The position numbers and the translations under genes were made by a program. Below the pieces are notes generated by a model that was not told where the DNA came from, made no database searches, and saw only the letters and a list, made by a program, of their open reading frames with translations. A stretch of DNA of 64,000 nucleotides from an uncultured Oscillibacter sp. (GTDB taxonomy: Bacteria > Bacillota > Clostridia > Oscillospirales > Oscillospiraceae), in contig NZ_CAJTUX010000001.1 in NCBI RefSeq assembly GCF_910579365.1, positions 68,605 to 132,604 of the forward strand. Reading direction: 5' to 3'. Of the stretch, positions 1 to 8,600 are shown in pieces. Position 1 is the stretch's first letter. Every line of letters begins with the position of its first letter.

Positions 1-239
1 TTGGGTTCTTCTGTCACAGGTTCTGCCGCCGGGGCTTCTTCCCTGACGACCGCCGGGGCCTCGGTCTCAGGAGGCGTCTCCGGAATGATTTCCGCCGCTT
101 TGAGTTCTTCTGTCCTGGTCTCCTCCATCACACCTTTCACGACGCTCTTTTGGGCAGTCTTGTCCTCGCGCACTGCCGCAGCCGCTTTCGAGGAAGTCTT
201 TCTTTTGCTGATGGGTTTTACATCTTTCTTCTTTGACAT
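1..239 (-). CDS. Hypothetical protein, N-terminal part (runs off the left edge)
   Basis: An open frame starts at the ATG at 239-237 behind a good Shine-Dalgarno (GGAGGTG) and stays open to the edge of the window, so only the first 79 or so codons are visible. The protein begins MSKKKDVKPISKRKTSSK, then becomes rich in Ala, Glu, Pro and Thr. It has no signal peptide and no membrane segment. A basic head followed by an acidic, proline-rich stretch suggests a disordered region ahead of a domain outside the window. I do not recognise the family. A low-complexity frame on the other strand over the same bases is its shadow. Confidence 0.6.
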   Translation of the reverse strand, partial: MSKKKDVKPISKRKTSSKAAAAVREDKTAQKSVVKGVMEETRTEELKAAEIIPETPPETEAPAVVREEAPAAEPVTEEP

Positions 240-405
240 CTGGCACCTCCGCAAACAAATCCTGATAATTATTATGGCCGTTATACGTTGGTTTGCGGGG
301 AACTCCTGGAGGCAATGGGGATGATTCCTTTGCGCCCTTCACCTCGCAGCTCCCCTCTCAACCCAGTGGAACACAGTGGCCAAGGGATAAAGCGATTGGG
401 AATGT

Positions 406-420
406 TGTTATAGTATAACA
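406..420. promoter_or_regulatory. 15-bp palindrome TGTTATAGTATAACA
   Basis: A perfect inverted repeat centred on G413 lies in the intergenic stretch 240-631. It could be an operator for the minus-strand gene at the left edge. No cognate regulator is visible. The rest of this stretch holds no gene I can support. Confidence 0.3.
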
Positions 421-469
421 TAGACTGCTGCATTTGTCATCGGGTTTTGGCAGCCATATTTCCAACAAT

Positions 470-511
470 GGGAAAAAGACCCCTGGCCTAATTTTGCAAT
501 CGGGCCAGGGG
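470..511 (-). terminator. Rho-independent terminator, minus strand
   Basis: CCCCTGGCC (480-488) pairs perfectly with GGCCAGGGG (503-511). Reading leftwards, the stem is followed by a run of five T. No intact minus-strand gene now ends here, so it is probably left over from a lost gene. Confidence 0.5.
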
Positions 512-631
512 CACTTGGTGTTTAGAGGCGCTTCCTCTCAATTTTCGGCGGGATGGTTCTCCCTTGTCCGGCAAGCGCATACAGCCGCTCCACCGTACCT
601 TCCCGGGTATCCTATACTTGTAAGTCTAAAG

Positions 632-1187
632 ATGTGCCTGAACTTAAGCAATCTCGCGATAACGGCCCTGGGTACGGTCATCGGTTTGGTCTTCGGCGCC
701 ATACCGGGACTCACGTATATGACCGGCATATTGCTGGTGCTGCCCATGACCTATGGCATGGATATCAGCAGCGCCATATCGATCCTGCCGGGCATTTACT
801 GCGGCGGGATGACGGGAGGCTCCGTCTCCGCGATCCTGCTGGGCATCCCGGGGACGCCTTCCGCCGCCGTCCAGCTGTCCGCCATCACCCAGAAATTCAG
901 CGCCGCTGCGCGGTGCGCGCTCATTTTTCTCGGGCTGTCCTGCATCTGCTCTCCGGTATACAGCTCCTGCCGGTGCTGATTGGCATGTTTGCCGTGCCGG
1001 AGATCATCAGCGGCATTGTGAGCAGCAAGCACGAGGCCGTTCCGCAGACCCGCAGCGCCAAGATCGCGCTGCCGGGGTTCTCCGACCCAAAGCGCTGCGC
1101 CAAGGCCATTTTGACCGGGTCCATCGTCGGCACGGTCATGGGCGCGATTCCACGCGCCGGCGCTCCGGATTCCCCGCCACGCCGCTG
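632..1187 (+). pseudogene. TctA-family tricarboxylate transporter large subunit, decayed
   Basis: Codons from about 632 to 900 give a clear TctA N-terminus (LGTVIGLVFGAIPGLT, then GIYCGGMTGGSVSAILLGIPGTP), the conserved first half of the large membrane subunit of tripartite tricarboxylate transporters. The frame then fails. A second TctA block (LIGMFAVPEII, then GSIVGTVMGAIPRAG) appears in a different frame at about 955-1155, so a central part is deleted and the frame is shifted. TctA proteins are normally about 500 aa; fewer than 180 codons survive. No ribosome binding site precedes the remnant. It is followed at once by a TctC fragment on the same strand, so this was probably a tct operon. 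Confidence 0.75.
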
Positions 1188-1560
1188 CTGCTTGGCGTCG
1201 CCGCAGATCCCGATGGATACACCATCGTCTGCAACAGCAACTCACAGTCCATCGCTCACTACAACGGAAACATGACGGAGAGCCGCGAGGACTTCGAGCA
1301 GGTCTGCCGCCTCACGCTGGAGGACAATGTCGTCGCGGTCGCCTCCAATTCCCCCTGGAAAACCTTTGAGGACCTGGCCGCTGTGGCCCTAGAATCCGCC
1401 TTGGGAACCTCCTTCCAGCACATTCCCCTTGGCGGCGGCGGCCAGATTGCCTCCACGCAGTCCGGCGAGGTGCATTTCGGCGTGGCCTCCTGCGCCAACT
1501 ATGCCCCCTATGTCGAGTCCGGCGATGTACGCATTCTGGTGTCCCTGCGGTTTAAAGCCA
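1188..1560 (+). pseudogene. TctC (Bug-type) solute-binding protein, internal fragment
   Basis: The translation from 1188 contains ADPDGYTIVCNSNS, then VAVASNSPWKTFEDL, HIPLGGGGQIASTQSGEVHFG and a YVESGDVRILV block, in the order found in TctC/Bug periplasmic receptors of tripartite tricarboxylate transporters. Signal peptide, N-terminal domain start and C-terminal domain are missing, so about 125 codons of roughly 320 remain. The frame runs without a stop into a fragment of an unrelated M20 peptidase, giving an accidental fusion reading frame (ATG at 1272, stop at 1979) that should not be annotated as a working gene. Confidence 0.7.
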
Positions 1561-1979
1561 CCAGCAAATTGGAGTTCAAGCTTCACGGACGGGCGTCCCA
1601 CGCCAGCCGGGCTCCGGAAAACGGGATCAGCGCCTGCGACGCAGTGATGCTGGGATACCTGGGCATTGAGATGCTCCGAGTGCATGTCGAAGAAGACGTA
1701 CGCATCCATGGAATCATAACAAACGGAGGCTCCAGCGCCAATACGGTTCCGGATTTCTCCAATGCCGAATATGGTGTACGCGCCAACGACAGCGCCGTGT
1801 TGGAGGATGTGGTGGAACGGATATGCAACTGCTTCCGAGGCGCCGCTCTGACCACAGGCGCGTCGCTTGAGATCGTATCCAGAAAGACTCTAGGCTGTCC
1901 GGCCGGCTGTCCGGGGTCCCTCTTTTGCGATGCCTCCCGAATGATGCAGGGCACCCTTTGGGCGCTCGCAATCTCATAG
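1561..1979 (+). pseudogene. M20-family amidohydrolase (AbgB-like), C-terminal-half fragment
   Basis: The reading frame continues as FKLHGRASHASRAPENGIS, a lREHv-type block (MLRVHVEEDVRIHGIITNGG), ANTVPDFSNAEYGVRA and RGAALTTGASLEIV. This is the dimerisation domain and start of the C-terminal lobe of M20 amidohydrolases of the aminobenzoyl-glutamate/aminoacyl hydrolase type. The catalytic N-terminal metal site (HxD and Glu pair) is absent and the frame ends in unrelated residues. It joins directly to the TctC fragment, so a deletion fused two neighbouring genes of what was probably an uptake-and-hydrolysis operon. Confidence 0.7.
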
Positions 1980-2006
1980 GAGCGGTCCCCTTTATAGACG
2001 ATGCTT

Positions 2007-2036
2007 TTGACAGATTGAAATTAGAACCTATATATG
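2007..2036 (+). promoter_or_regulatory. Putative sigma-A promoter for the TIR-FHA gene
   Basis: TTGACA at 2007-2012 is a perfect -35. A TATATA (2029-2034, 16-bp spacer) or TATATG (2031-2036, 18-bp spacer) serves as -10. The leader to the start codon is about 120 nt. Confidence 0.55.
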
Positions 2037-2163
2037 TTATGATACATACATCAGGGCCGAAGATCACACTCCTGCCAAACCTTCGGCAACCGGCAGAAGC
2101 GCGCCGGATACCCGGAAGCAGCGTGATCCGGCGTGCGGGAGGCGGCGAGGGAAGGGGATGCGT

Positions 2164-3621
2164 ATGAAAGATGTAAGAGAAATGACCATGGAGGAAATCA
2201 CGGCGGAGATGCGGAGCTACGACTGCCGGAAAGACAGGGGCTATGCGTTTATCAGCTACTCCCACCGGGACCGCGAACAGATTTACCCGCTGGTCCTCAC
2301 CTGGATGCGGGCGGGGTACAACCTCTACATTGACCTGGATTTTGAGCGCTACGGCAGCGACAGCAACTGGGCCGACTTGATGCTGGACACCCTCTCCAGC
2401 CGCCTCTGCCGCCTGGCCATTTGCTTCAAAAGCGCCCACTACCGCTACAGCTACGCCGCCCTTTTGGAGCTTTTGACCATGCGGGGCGAAACCGTCACCA
2501 ACCGGCACAGCGGCAAGCTCCTTCCGGTGGATTCCGTCGTCCTGGGAATGGTTCCGGATGACGACGAGATTCCGGAGAACTGTCAGGAACTCTATGCCGC
2601 CGCATTCCGCTCCATGCAGAGCGGAATGGGGGAGCGCTTTCTGGGCCAGAACCGGAAGGAAGCCGCCCTCCTGGGAGAGGGCCTGCACTTCTGGCTGGAG
2701 GAGAGCCGCACAAAGGCCGTCCTGCGGAAGGCTCCTCCGGCGGAAAAGATGGCAGGCTACCTGCAGGACGCCTACCGGGCGGGATATCAGGATTTCTTTC
2801 CTCAAATCGCTTTCCTGGTCAAAAACTGGTTCATCTCCCAGGACCTGAATGGAAACGACTATTCCCTGAACTCCAGCCTGCCCATCCGCCTCGCCCGGTT
2901 TGACGAGGTGCGGGTGGAACGGGTGCGGGAGAGCTTGCTCCCCGCCTTCCAGACCGTTGCCGCCCCTTCCGCAGGCGCCGGCGGCTTCGCCGGAAGCCAA
3001 CCCCCGGCGCCAGCGTCCAAGCCCGCCGCTTCCGTGCCGGCTTCCCCTACGGGAATCTGTCACTGGGAGGACGGCGGCTGGAAACCCATCGCTGCCGAGT
3101 TCGTTCGCCTGTCCTCCTTCCCGAAACAGACGGCGCCTTGCCAGGAAATCGCTGGCCGGCCCGCCGGGGACCCTGTGCCGGAAGCCTCAGACCCCTTTGA
3201 CGTGTTCCGTGACTCCCAACAGGAGCGGGAACAAGAGCTTTTGGAAAAAGCCCCTTGGGCCGCCATGCAGGAAGCGGCACGGCAGCGCGCGGAAATGGAG
3301 CGGCGGGAACAGCAAAGCCGCGCTCCCCGCCCGTTGCCCCACCTGGTCCGGGTCAGTACCGGAGAAATCATCCAGCTTCACGAGGGAACGTTCAAGCTGG
3401 GGCGGTCCATCACCTGTGACTACCAGATTGCCGGGAACAGCGCGGTGGGCCGCGTTCACGCGGTCTTGCTTGTCCGGGGCGGGCGCGCCTCCATCGTGGA
3501 CCAGCATTCGAAAAATTATACGCTCTTAAACGGGCGGGCCATCCACCCTGATAAGGAATATCCCCTGACAGAGGGAGACGCCATCCGCATTTCCAGCGAG
3601 ACCTTCCTCTTTCATGAATAA
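2164..3621 (+). CDS. TIR domain protein with C-terminal FHA domain
   Basis: This soluble protein has about 485 aa counted from the ATG at 2164, which sits 7 nt after AGGGG; an ATG at 2158 is possible but too close to that site. Residues about 25-130 form a TIR domain: the box-1-like YAFISYSHRD, the YIDLDFE strand, and SAHYRYSYAALLEL, where Glu102 lies where the NADase glutamate of SARM1-type TIRs is expected. The middle (about 270-390) is Pro/Ala-rich linker with a Glu-rich helical stretch. The last 90 residues are an FHA domain with the Gly-Arg pair (Arg414), His432 and Asn451; the Ser usually three before the His is Gly. TIR domains of this class often cleave NAD+ or make cyclic ADP-ribose signals. 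It converges on the kinase/FHA/RyR/DHH operon and shares a terminator with it, which suggests a joint pathway (inference). Confidence 0.85.
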   Translation: MKDVREMTMEEITAEMRSYDCRKDRGYAFISYSHRDREQIYPLVLTWMRAGYNLYIDLDFERYGSDSNWADLMLDTLSSRLCRLAICFKSAHYRYSYAALLELLTMRGETVTNRHSGKLLPVDSVVLGMVPDDDEIPENCQELYAAAFRSMQSGMGERFLGQNRKEAALLGEGLHFWLEESRTKAVLRKAPPAEKMAGYLQDAYRAGYQDFFPQIAFLVKNWFISQDLNGNDYSLNSSLPIRLARFDEVRVERVRESLLPAFQTVAAPSAGAGGFAGSQPPAPASKPAASVPASPTGICHWEDGGWKPIAAEFVRLSSFPKQTAPCQEIAGRPAGDPVPEASDPFDVFRDSQQEREQELLEKAPWAAMQEAARQRAEMERREQQSRAPRPLPHLVRVSTGEIIQLHEGTFKLGRSITCDYQIAGNSAVGRVHAVLLVRGGRASIVDQHSKNYTLLNGRAIHPDKEYPLTEGDAIRISSETFLFHE

Positions 3622-3640
3622 TCCCGCCCCTTATAAGATG

Positions 3641-3680
3641 AAAAACAGGACTGATTTCAAGGAAATCAGTCCTGTTTTTT
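3641..3680. terminator. Bidirectional terminator between TIR-FHA and DHH genes
   Basis: A near-perfect 18-bp stem (3641-3658 with 3662-3679) with a 3-nt loop has an A-run on the left and a T-run on the right. It can therefore stop transcription of both convergent genes. Confidence 0.9.
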
Positions 3681-3707
3681 CGCGGCCAGCAAGCGTCTTT
3701 CCCTGCG

Positions 3708-5276
3708 TCACGGGCAGGGCTGGTAGCTCTTGGCAAAGATGTCCCGCTTGACGATATAGACGTCCGACGGGTTTTCCTCCCTTGCCACCAGCCAATCCCC
3801 CGGCTCGCCCAGGAGATAGGTCTCGCTCCAGGGTACGAACACCTTCGTGCGGCGGGTGATTTCCCGGGCGCGGACTCTGGGCCCCTCCTTCGGGACGCAG
3901 GTTCTGGCAAACTCCACAATGGATTTCTGCCGGGGCTGCCGGGAGTCCGCCGCCTGGACCGCCTGGTGAACGGTGGGGGCGTACTCTCCCCGGAAACAGT
4001 AGAGCTCGTCGCTGAGGTCGTTGTGGGAGAGGAAATAGTCCTCGTCGTTGACGTAGACCTCCGCCTCCACGCCGATGATGAAATAGGTGTCCTCCCGGAT
4101 GACAAAGTGGGTGACTTCCTTCTCCAGTTCCAGCATCCGGAGGGTAACCTCCGTCCCGGCGGGATAGAGGTCCGTTCCCCGGACGTAGCCGATGGGAATG
4201 CGCCGCTTCCGGTAGGCCCTCTCGCCGGAGAGGTCCGGCACGCTGCCAGACCCGCTGTAAATGACATCCTCTTGCTCCTGGAAATACTCCCCCAGCCGGG
4301 CCATGAGGAGCTTTCGGACGCTGCCGCAGAGGGGCGCGTCTCCCAGCGGCCCGAAGCGCGCCTCACAGGCGGGAGCCAGCAGGGCCTCCTGCAAAAAGCC
4401 GCCGGACTTCCGGGGATGTCCGCCGCCGGAGCCCAGGCCCGCGCTGACATAGGCCGCCAGCTCGTCCGCCCGGGTTTCCCGCACGCAGCTTCGAACAGAG
4501 AGCTTCGCCCCGTTGTCCAGCATGCAAAAGGCGATGCAGGCGTTGACCACGTCCACTTCCATCAGCGTGTCGCTGATGACGCCCAGGAGGTTGGGGTCGC
4601 AGCGCTCCACCTCCGCCACCGCATAGCGGTAATCCGGGCAATAGTCGTAATTTCCAAAGGCTCTGCCGGCAATCCCCAGTTCCTCCAGGGACAGATTGCA
4701 GTTCTGGAGCTGGAAGAGGTCGTGCTTGTTGCAGTGAAATTCCAGGGCGTTTTGCAGGTCCTTGTCTTTGGGGTGGCGCAGCTCCTGGAACTTGCCGGTG
4801 TCCATGAACAAACCGTAATAGAGGGCGGTGGAGAGGGCCTCGTCCTCCTCCACCGGGAAGCCCTCCTCCACCAGCATATCCCAAACTATGGTGGAGCAGG
4901 AGCCGTGGTTGTCCCGGACCTCCGACAGGGGCGGCAGAGCCTCCTCCCGGGCCTTGTGGTGGTCAATGACCGCCACGGTCTGCCCGGCGAAGTTCTGCAC
5001 GTTCCGCTCCCCGTATTGGCAGTCCGCCGTCAGCAGCAGCTCTGGCGGCCGCTCCAGGGTCTGGACGTGGCAGATGGGAATGCCCAGCCGCTCCACCATC
5101 AAAACCAGGCTGCTCTTTTGAATGGGCAGTTTCCCGCCGTAGATCAGCCGGGCCTGCTTGCCGTGGGAGGTGAAGTACCGCAAAAGCCCCCAACCGCTGG
5201 CAATGGCGTCGGCGTCCGGATTGTCGTGGCACTGAATGACGATTTCTTCAAATCGCAGCAACTCGTTCAGCTTCAA
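3708..5276 (-). CDS. DHH/DHHA1 phosphoesterase with C-terminal extension
   Basis: A 522-aa cytoplasmic protein. The N-terminal half is a DHH phosphoesterase of the NrnA/GdpP/RecJ superfamily: HDNPDAD (17-23), TADCQYG (Asp85), IDHH (105-107) and MDTGKF (Asp159) supply the metal ligands, and GGGHPRKSGG (284-293) is the DHHA1 substrate loop. Family members hydrolyse short oligonucleotides, cyclic dinucleotides or related phosphodiesters. Residues about 340-522 are an extra region ending in GEPGDWLVA (490-498), resembling PGDYG-type domains. The start codon is TTG, one base after the stop of the RyR gene and preceded by GGAGGGG, so the two are almost certainly translationally coupled. It is the last gene of the FHA-kinase operon. 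A role in destroying a nucleotide signal made by the facing TIR protein is inference. Confidence 0.88.
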   Translation of the reverse strand: MKLNELLRFEEIVIQCHDNPDADAIASGWGLLRYFTSHGKQARLIYGGKLPIQKSSLVLMVERLGIPICHVQTLERPPELLLTADCQYGERNVQNFAGQTVAVIDHHKAREEALPPLSEVRDNHGSCSTIVWDMLVEEGFPVEEDEALSTALYYGLFMDTGKFQELRHPKDKDLQNALEFHCNKHDLFQLQNCNLSLEELGIAGRAFGNYDYCPDYRYAVAEVERCDPNLLGVISDTLMEVDVVNACIAFCMLDNGAKLSVRSCVRETRADELAAYVSAGLGSGGGHPRKSGGFLQEALLAPACEARFGPLGDAPLCGSVRKLLMARLGEYFQEQEDVIYSGSGSVPDLSGERAYRKRRIPIGYVRGTDLYPAGTEVTLRMLELEKEVTHFVIREDTYFIIGVEAEVYVNDEDYFLSHNDLSDELYCFRGEYAPTVHQAVQAADSRQPRQKSIVEFARTCVPKEGPRVRAREITRRTKVFVPWSETYLLGEPGDWLVAREENPSDVYIVKRDIFAKSYQPCP

Positions 5277-5277
5277 G

Positions 5278-5574
5278 TTACCCCTCCTCCGCAGGCCGGA
5301 TCGTATAGCCCAGTTTCAGAATCTGCCGGATGGTCTCCAGGGCCGTGCGCCGGTCATATTCCCGCTCCTCCTCCGGCAGGTCCCCGTAGGGCACCAGGCA
5401 GGGCGTGGTCTTTTTTCGGTCGTCCCGGGCAGGGCCGTAAACCCAGCCCTCCTCCAGGCGGCCTCTGGCCCAGTTTTCATGCACGTTCTGTGCCAGCAGC
5501 TCCGTCAGCTCCGCCAGCTCCTCCGGCAGGACGACGTCGCTGGTATCCATGGGCCTAGGTTGATATCCGCTCAT
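5278..5574 (-). CDS. RyR-domain protein
   Basis: This 98-aa protein is almost entirely one RyR (ryanodine receptor repeat) domain: LPEELAELTELLAQNVHENW, GWVYGPARDDRKKTTPCLVPY, and EEEREYDRRTALETIRQIL followed by LGYTI are its diagnostic blocks. In bacteria, stand-alone and fused RyR domains recur next to TIR and other nucleotide-handling genes, and have been proposed by comparative genomics to sense NAD-derived or other nucleotide ligands. There is no membrane segment or signal peptide. The start at 5574 has AAGGAG 8 nt upstream. Its stop abuts the TTG of the DHH gene, implying a fixed protein ratio or a complex. Ligand and output are unknown. Confidence 0.85.
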   Translation of the reverse strand: MSGYQPRPMDTSDVVLPEELAELTELLAQNVHENWARGRLEEGWVYGPARDDRKKTTPCLVPYGDLPEEEREYDRRTALETIRQILKLGYTIRPAEEG

Positions 5575-5611
5575 CTTCGTCTCCTTTCTGTCCCCCCTGG
5601 CCAGGTGGGGG

Positions 5612-5640
5612 AAGCGGGTCCACGGCCTGTGGACCCGCTT
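5612..5640. other. Strong intra-operon hairpin
   Basis: A 12-bp perfect stem (AAGCGGGTCCAC at 5612-5623 with GTGGACCCGCTT at 5629-5640) lies between the SLH gene and the RyR gene. On the coding (minus) strand no T-run follows, so it looks more like an mRNA-stabilising or processing hairpin than a full terminator. It could lower RyR/DHH expression relative to the upstream genes. Confidence 0.55.
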
Positions 5641-5661
5641 GTTTTTGCTGTTCTGGAGCGG

Positions 5662-8600
5662 TCAGGTCCCTTGCCGGCCGTCGCCGCTCAGGGAAAACCG
5701 GTCGGAAATTCTGTGAATCAGGGCGGCAAACTGGCCCCGGTTCGTGATGCCGCCGGGGTCCATAACCCCATTGCCGGTGCCCTTGAAAATACCGTATTGG
5801 TACAGCGTCTGGAAGGCGGCGTTCCCCTCCGGGCTCATCCGGTCCGCGTCGGCGAAGATCACGGGTTCCTCCGGGAGCTGAGGCTCCACGTTCACCAGCC
5901 GGAGGTACTTCACCAGCATAACCGCCATCTGCTCCCGCTTCAGGGGCGCCTGGAAAATGGCCGCGCCCTCCTCCGGCAGCAGGCCGGAGTGCTTGGCCCA
6001 GATTGCCGCCGCAGCGTACCAGGCGCTGGGGTCGATCTCCTCGTCCGCCACATGTTCATACTGGGTCAGGTCCACCTTGGCCATACGGGCCAGCACGGTG
6101 ATAATGGCCGCGGCGGTGAGGGTGGAACGGGGCTCGAAGGTGCTGTCCGTCGTTCCGATCATCAGGCCGTTGTCAAACACCCACTGGATGTCGGCCCGGA
6201 AGACATTGTCCTGCGGCACATCCGTGAAGGGGAAGCTGGGAACGGGGGGCGTCTCAGGAGCGGCCGGTTTGGTGGAAGCGGTAGGCTTCGAGGAAGAGGA
6301 GCTGGGCCGGGAGCCGCCGCCTCCACTGCTGCCGCCGCTGCTGCCGCCGCTGCCGCCGCCGCTGCTGCCTCCACTGCTTCCGCTGCCGCTGGAGCCGCCT
6401 ATGGTCAGGGTGTAGTTCTGGCTGGTGGTCTTCATGCTGCGGGTGTTCGCGTCGGTCCGGCTTCCTCCGGGGAAGAACTCCGCCGCGATGGTGTGGGTTC
6501 CCGGTCCGGCGTTCCGGAAGGTCTGCTCTTTAATGGTGATGATGGTGCTGCCGTCCTCCGCGGCGTAGTCCGTATCCCGGACCAGCAGCCTTCCGTCCAG
6601 GTAGAAGTTTACAAAATCGCCGAAGGGGCCGGCGGATTTGAAGACCCGGTCCGTGTAGCTGTCAATGGTAAAGTGGTAATTCCCCTGGTCCGTACCCACG
6701 GGAGTTTCCACGGCGTAGCTGTAACTCTCGTCCGTGGGAACGGTCCAGACGTTGACGTCCGTATTATTCAGGATGGTCAGCGTCAGGTCGCCCTCGCAGG
6801 AGAGCCGGTCTTGCAGGGCCGCTTTTTCCTCCTCGCTCAGCAGGTCGCCCACCCCGCCAAGCAGCGTGTCGATACTGCCCTTGTATTCCAGTTTTACGTG
6901 GATGGGGAAGTTTCCGTACTCCTGGGGCACACCGTAAATTTCGCCGGCGGGCGTCCAGCTGAGGCCGCTGGGAAGGGTTCCGGTAACGGTGAACTCGTAG
7001 TGCTCGGTATCAATCAGGGTGTTGTCCTGAATGGCGGTGACATAGGGCACCCACTTGACGCCCTTGCGCAATGACTGGTTGGTAAACTGGAGGTTCCCCG
7101 CAAAGCCAATGAGCTTGATGCGGACCTCTTCCGTGGTCCCGTCCTCCTTGGTATAGCCGATGATCAGGGTTCCGCCGATCAGTCCGCCTTTGAGAAGGCC
7201 CGTGGCCTCGTCTACCTCCGGCAGGAGGCGGACTTTGGAGATGTTTTGTTGGAAGCCGTCATAGGAAGAGATGAAATAGCTGGGAAATTCCGCCAGGGAG
7301 GAGTTCTCCCGGAAGCTCCAATAGGGGTCCAGCTTGACGTTCTGGGCGTCCTCCAGCCGGGCGTACAGGCCGTTCATCGGCGCATCGCCCAGGTTGGCGA
7401 CGAAGACGTCGTGATAATTCCGCGCGTCATCCAGCACCACCAGGCGGGTGAGATTGCCGTCCGAATCCCTGTGGGCCGCGTCGGCGTTGGTGGCCCCGTT
7501 GACGAAGAGTTTCGGCCCGCCGGCGGTTTTGGTGGCGAAGGTAACCCAGTAGTTGCGGTGGGTGGAGGAACTGTTGTCCACATAGGCGGTGTACTGAACC
7601 GGCCTGCCGTCTGTGAACGGGATAGCGGTGGTGCTGGTAAGATCCTGATTCGAGGCGCTTTCGTCCTCTTCCGTCTTGGCCTGGAGGCTCAGCGCCCGTG
7701 TGGTGAACTGCGGGACAATGGTCTCGTCGCTTACCGGATTGTCGCCGTTTGCCAAAAACAGCGTCTGATACCCGTATTTGTAATAGCCGTCGTCCTTCGC
7801 CTGCATGACATAGCTTCGGTAGGACCCGTTGCTGCCGGACTTCGCCGCGCCATTCATCACAAAGAAGGTATCATAGTTTATTTCTACATTGCCGGGCTCC
7901 TCGTTCGACGGAAGGGTTTTGACTGTGAAGGTCTCCTTGCCGCCGGGGTTGTAGTGATATTTGTTGGTATATGTGATCGTAAAGGTTACGCCCTGGCTGA
8001 AATCCGCGCAATAGCCTCCGCCATTATAGATACCAGAAAACAAGTCGGAGATTTGCCCCGGAGTAAGCGCGGCGCCTCCGGCGGTGACACTTGCCACATA
8101 GTTGCTCACGGATTCGCCGGGCATGGGGCTGTAGAACGTCATCTGGAAGTAGTAGCGCCCGTTCGTGGGTAAAGTCCTGTTCAGCATGCGGTAGCTGCCG
8201 GTATACTCATAGTTCTCTCGAATGCTTTCCGCAACCGGGATAAAGCCAAAATCCCCGATCTTGGAATACAGGGAGTCGCCAAAATATATATGCGCGTAAT
8301 TGGGGCTAATCCGAACGGCGAAGGGAAGCAGTACCTCCGCAGAACCGTTCTTAACCAGCGCGAGAGTGAACTTGGGTACCTTATCCCAGCTTCCCCAGTC
8401 GCTCAGAGAGGAGAGCTGCACTGAATAGCCCGCAAAATTGTCCCAATCTTCCGTGCTGTAGGAGTTCTTCCGCTCCATCAGCAATTGGCTGGTCACGTCC
8501 GCCGCGTTGGCCGGAATTTCAGTTTCGTAATAGCCTGTGTAAATTTTGACTTCGGCGCTCTCTCCGGCTGCATCCACGACCTGTTTCAGCTGTTCGTCCC

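Noticed and set aside
1272..1979. The 235-codon frame taken as one intact gene
   Set aside because: It joins pieces of two unrelated families (TctC and M20), each missing essential parts, so it is annotated as two pseudogene fragments.
5236..7074. A 612-codon plus-strand frame opposite the RyR and SLH genes
   Set aside because: It has a poly-Ala/Gly stretch created by the Gly/Ser linker codons of the SLH protein and no domain.
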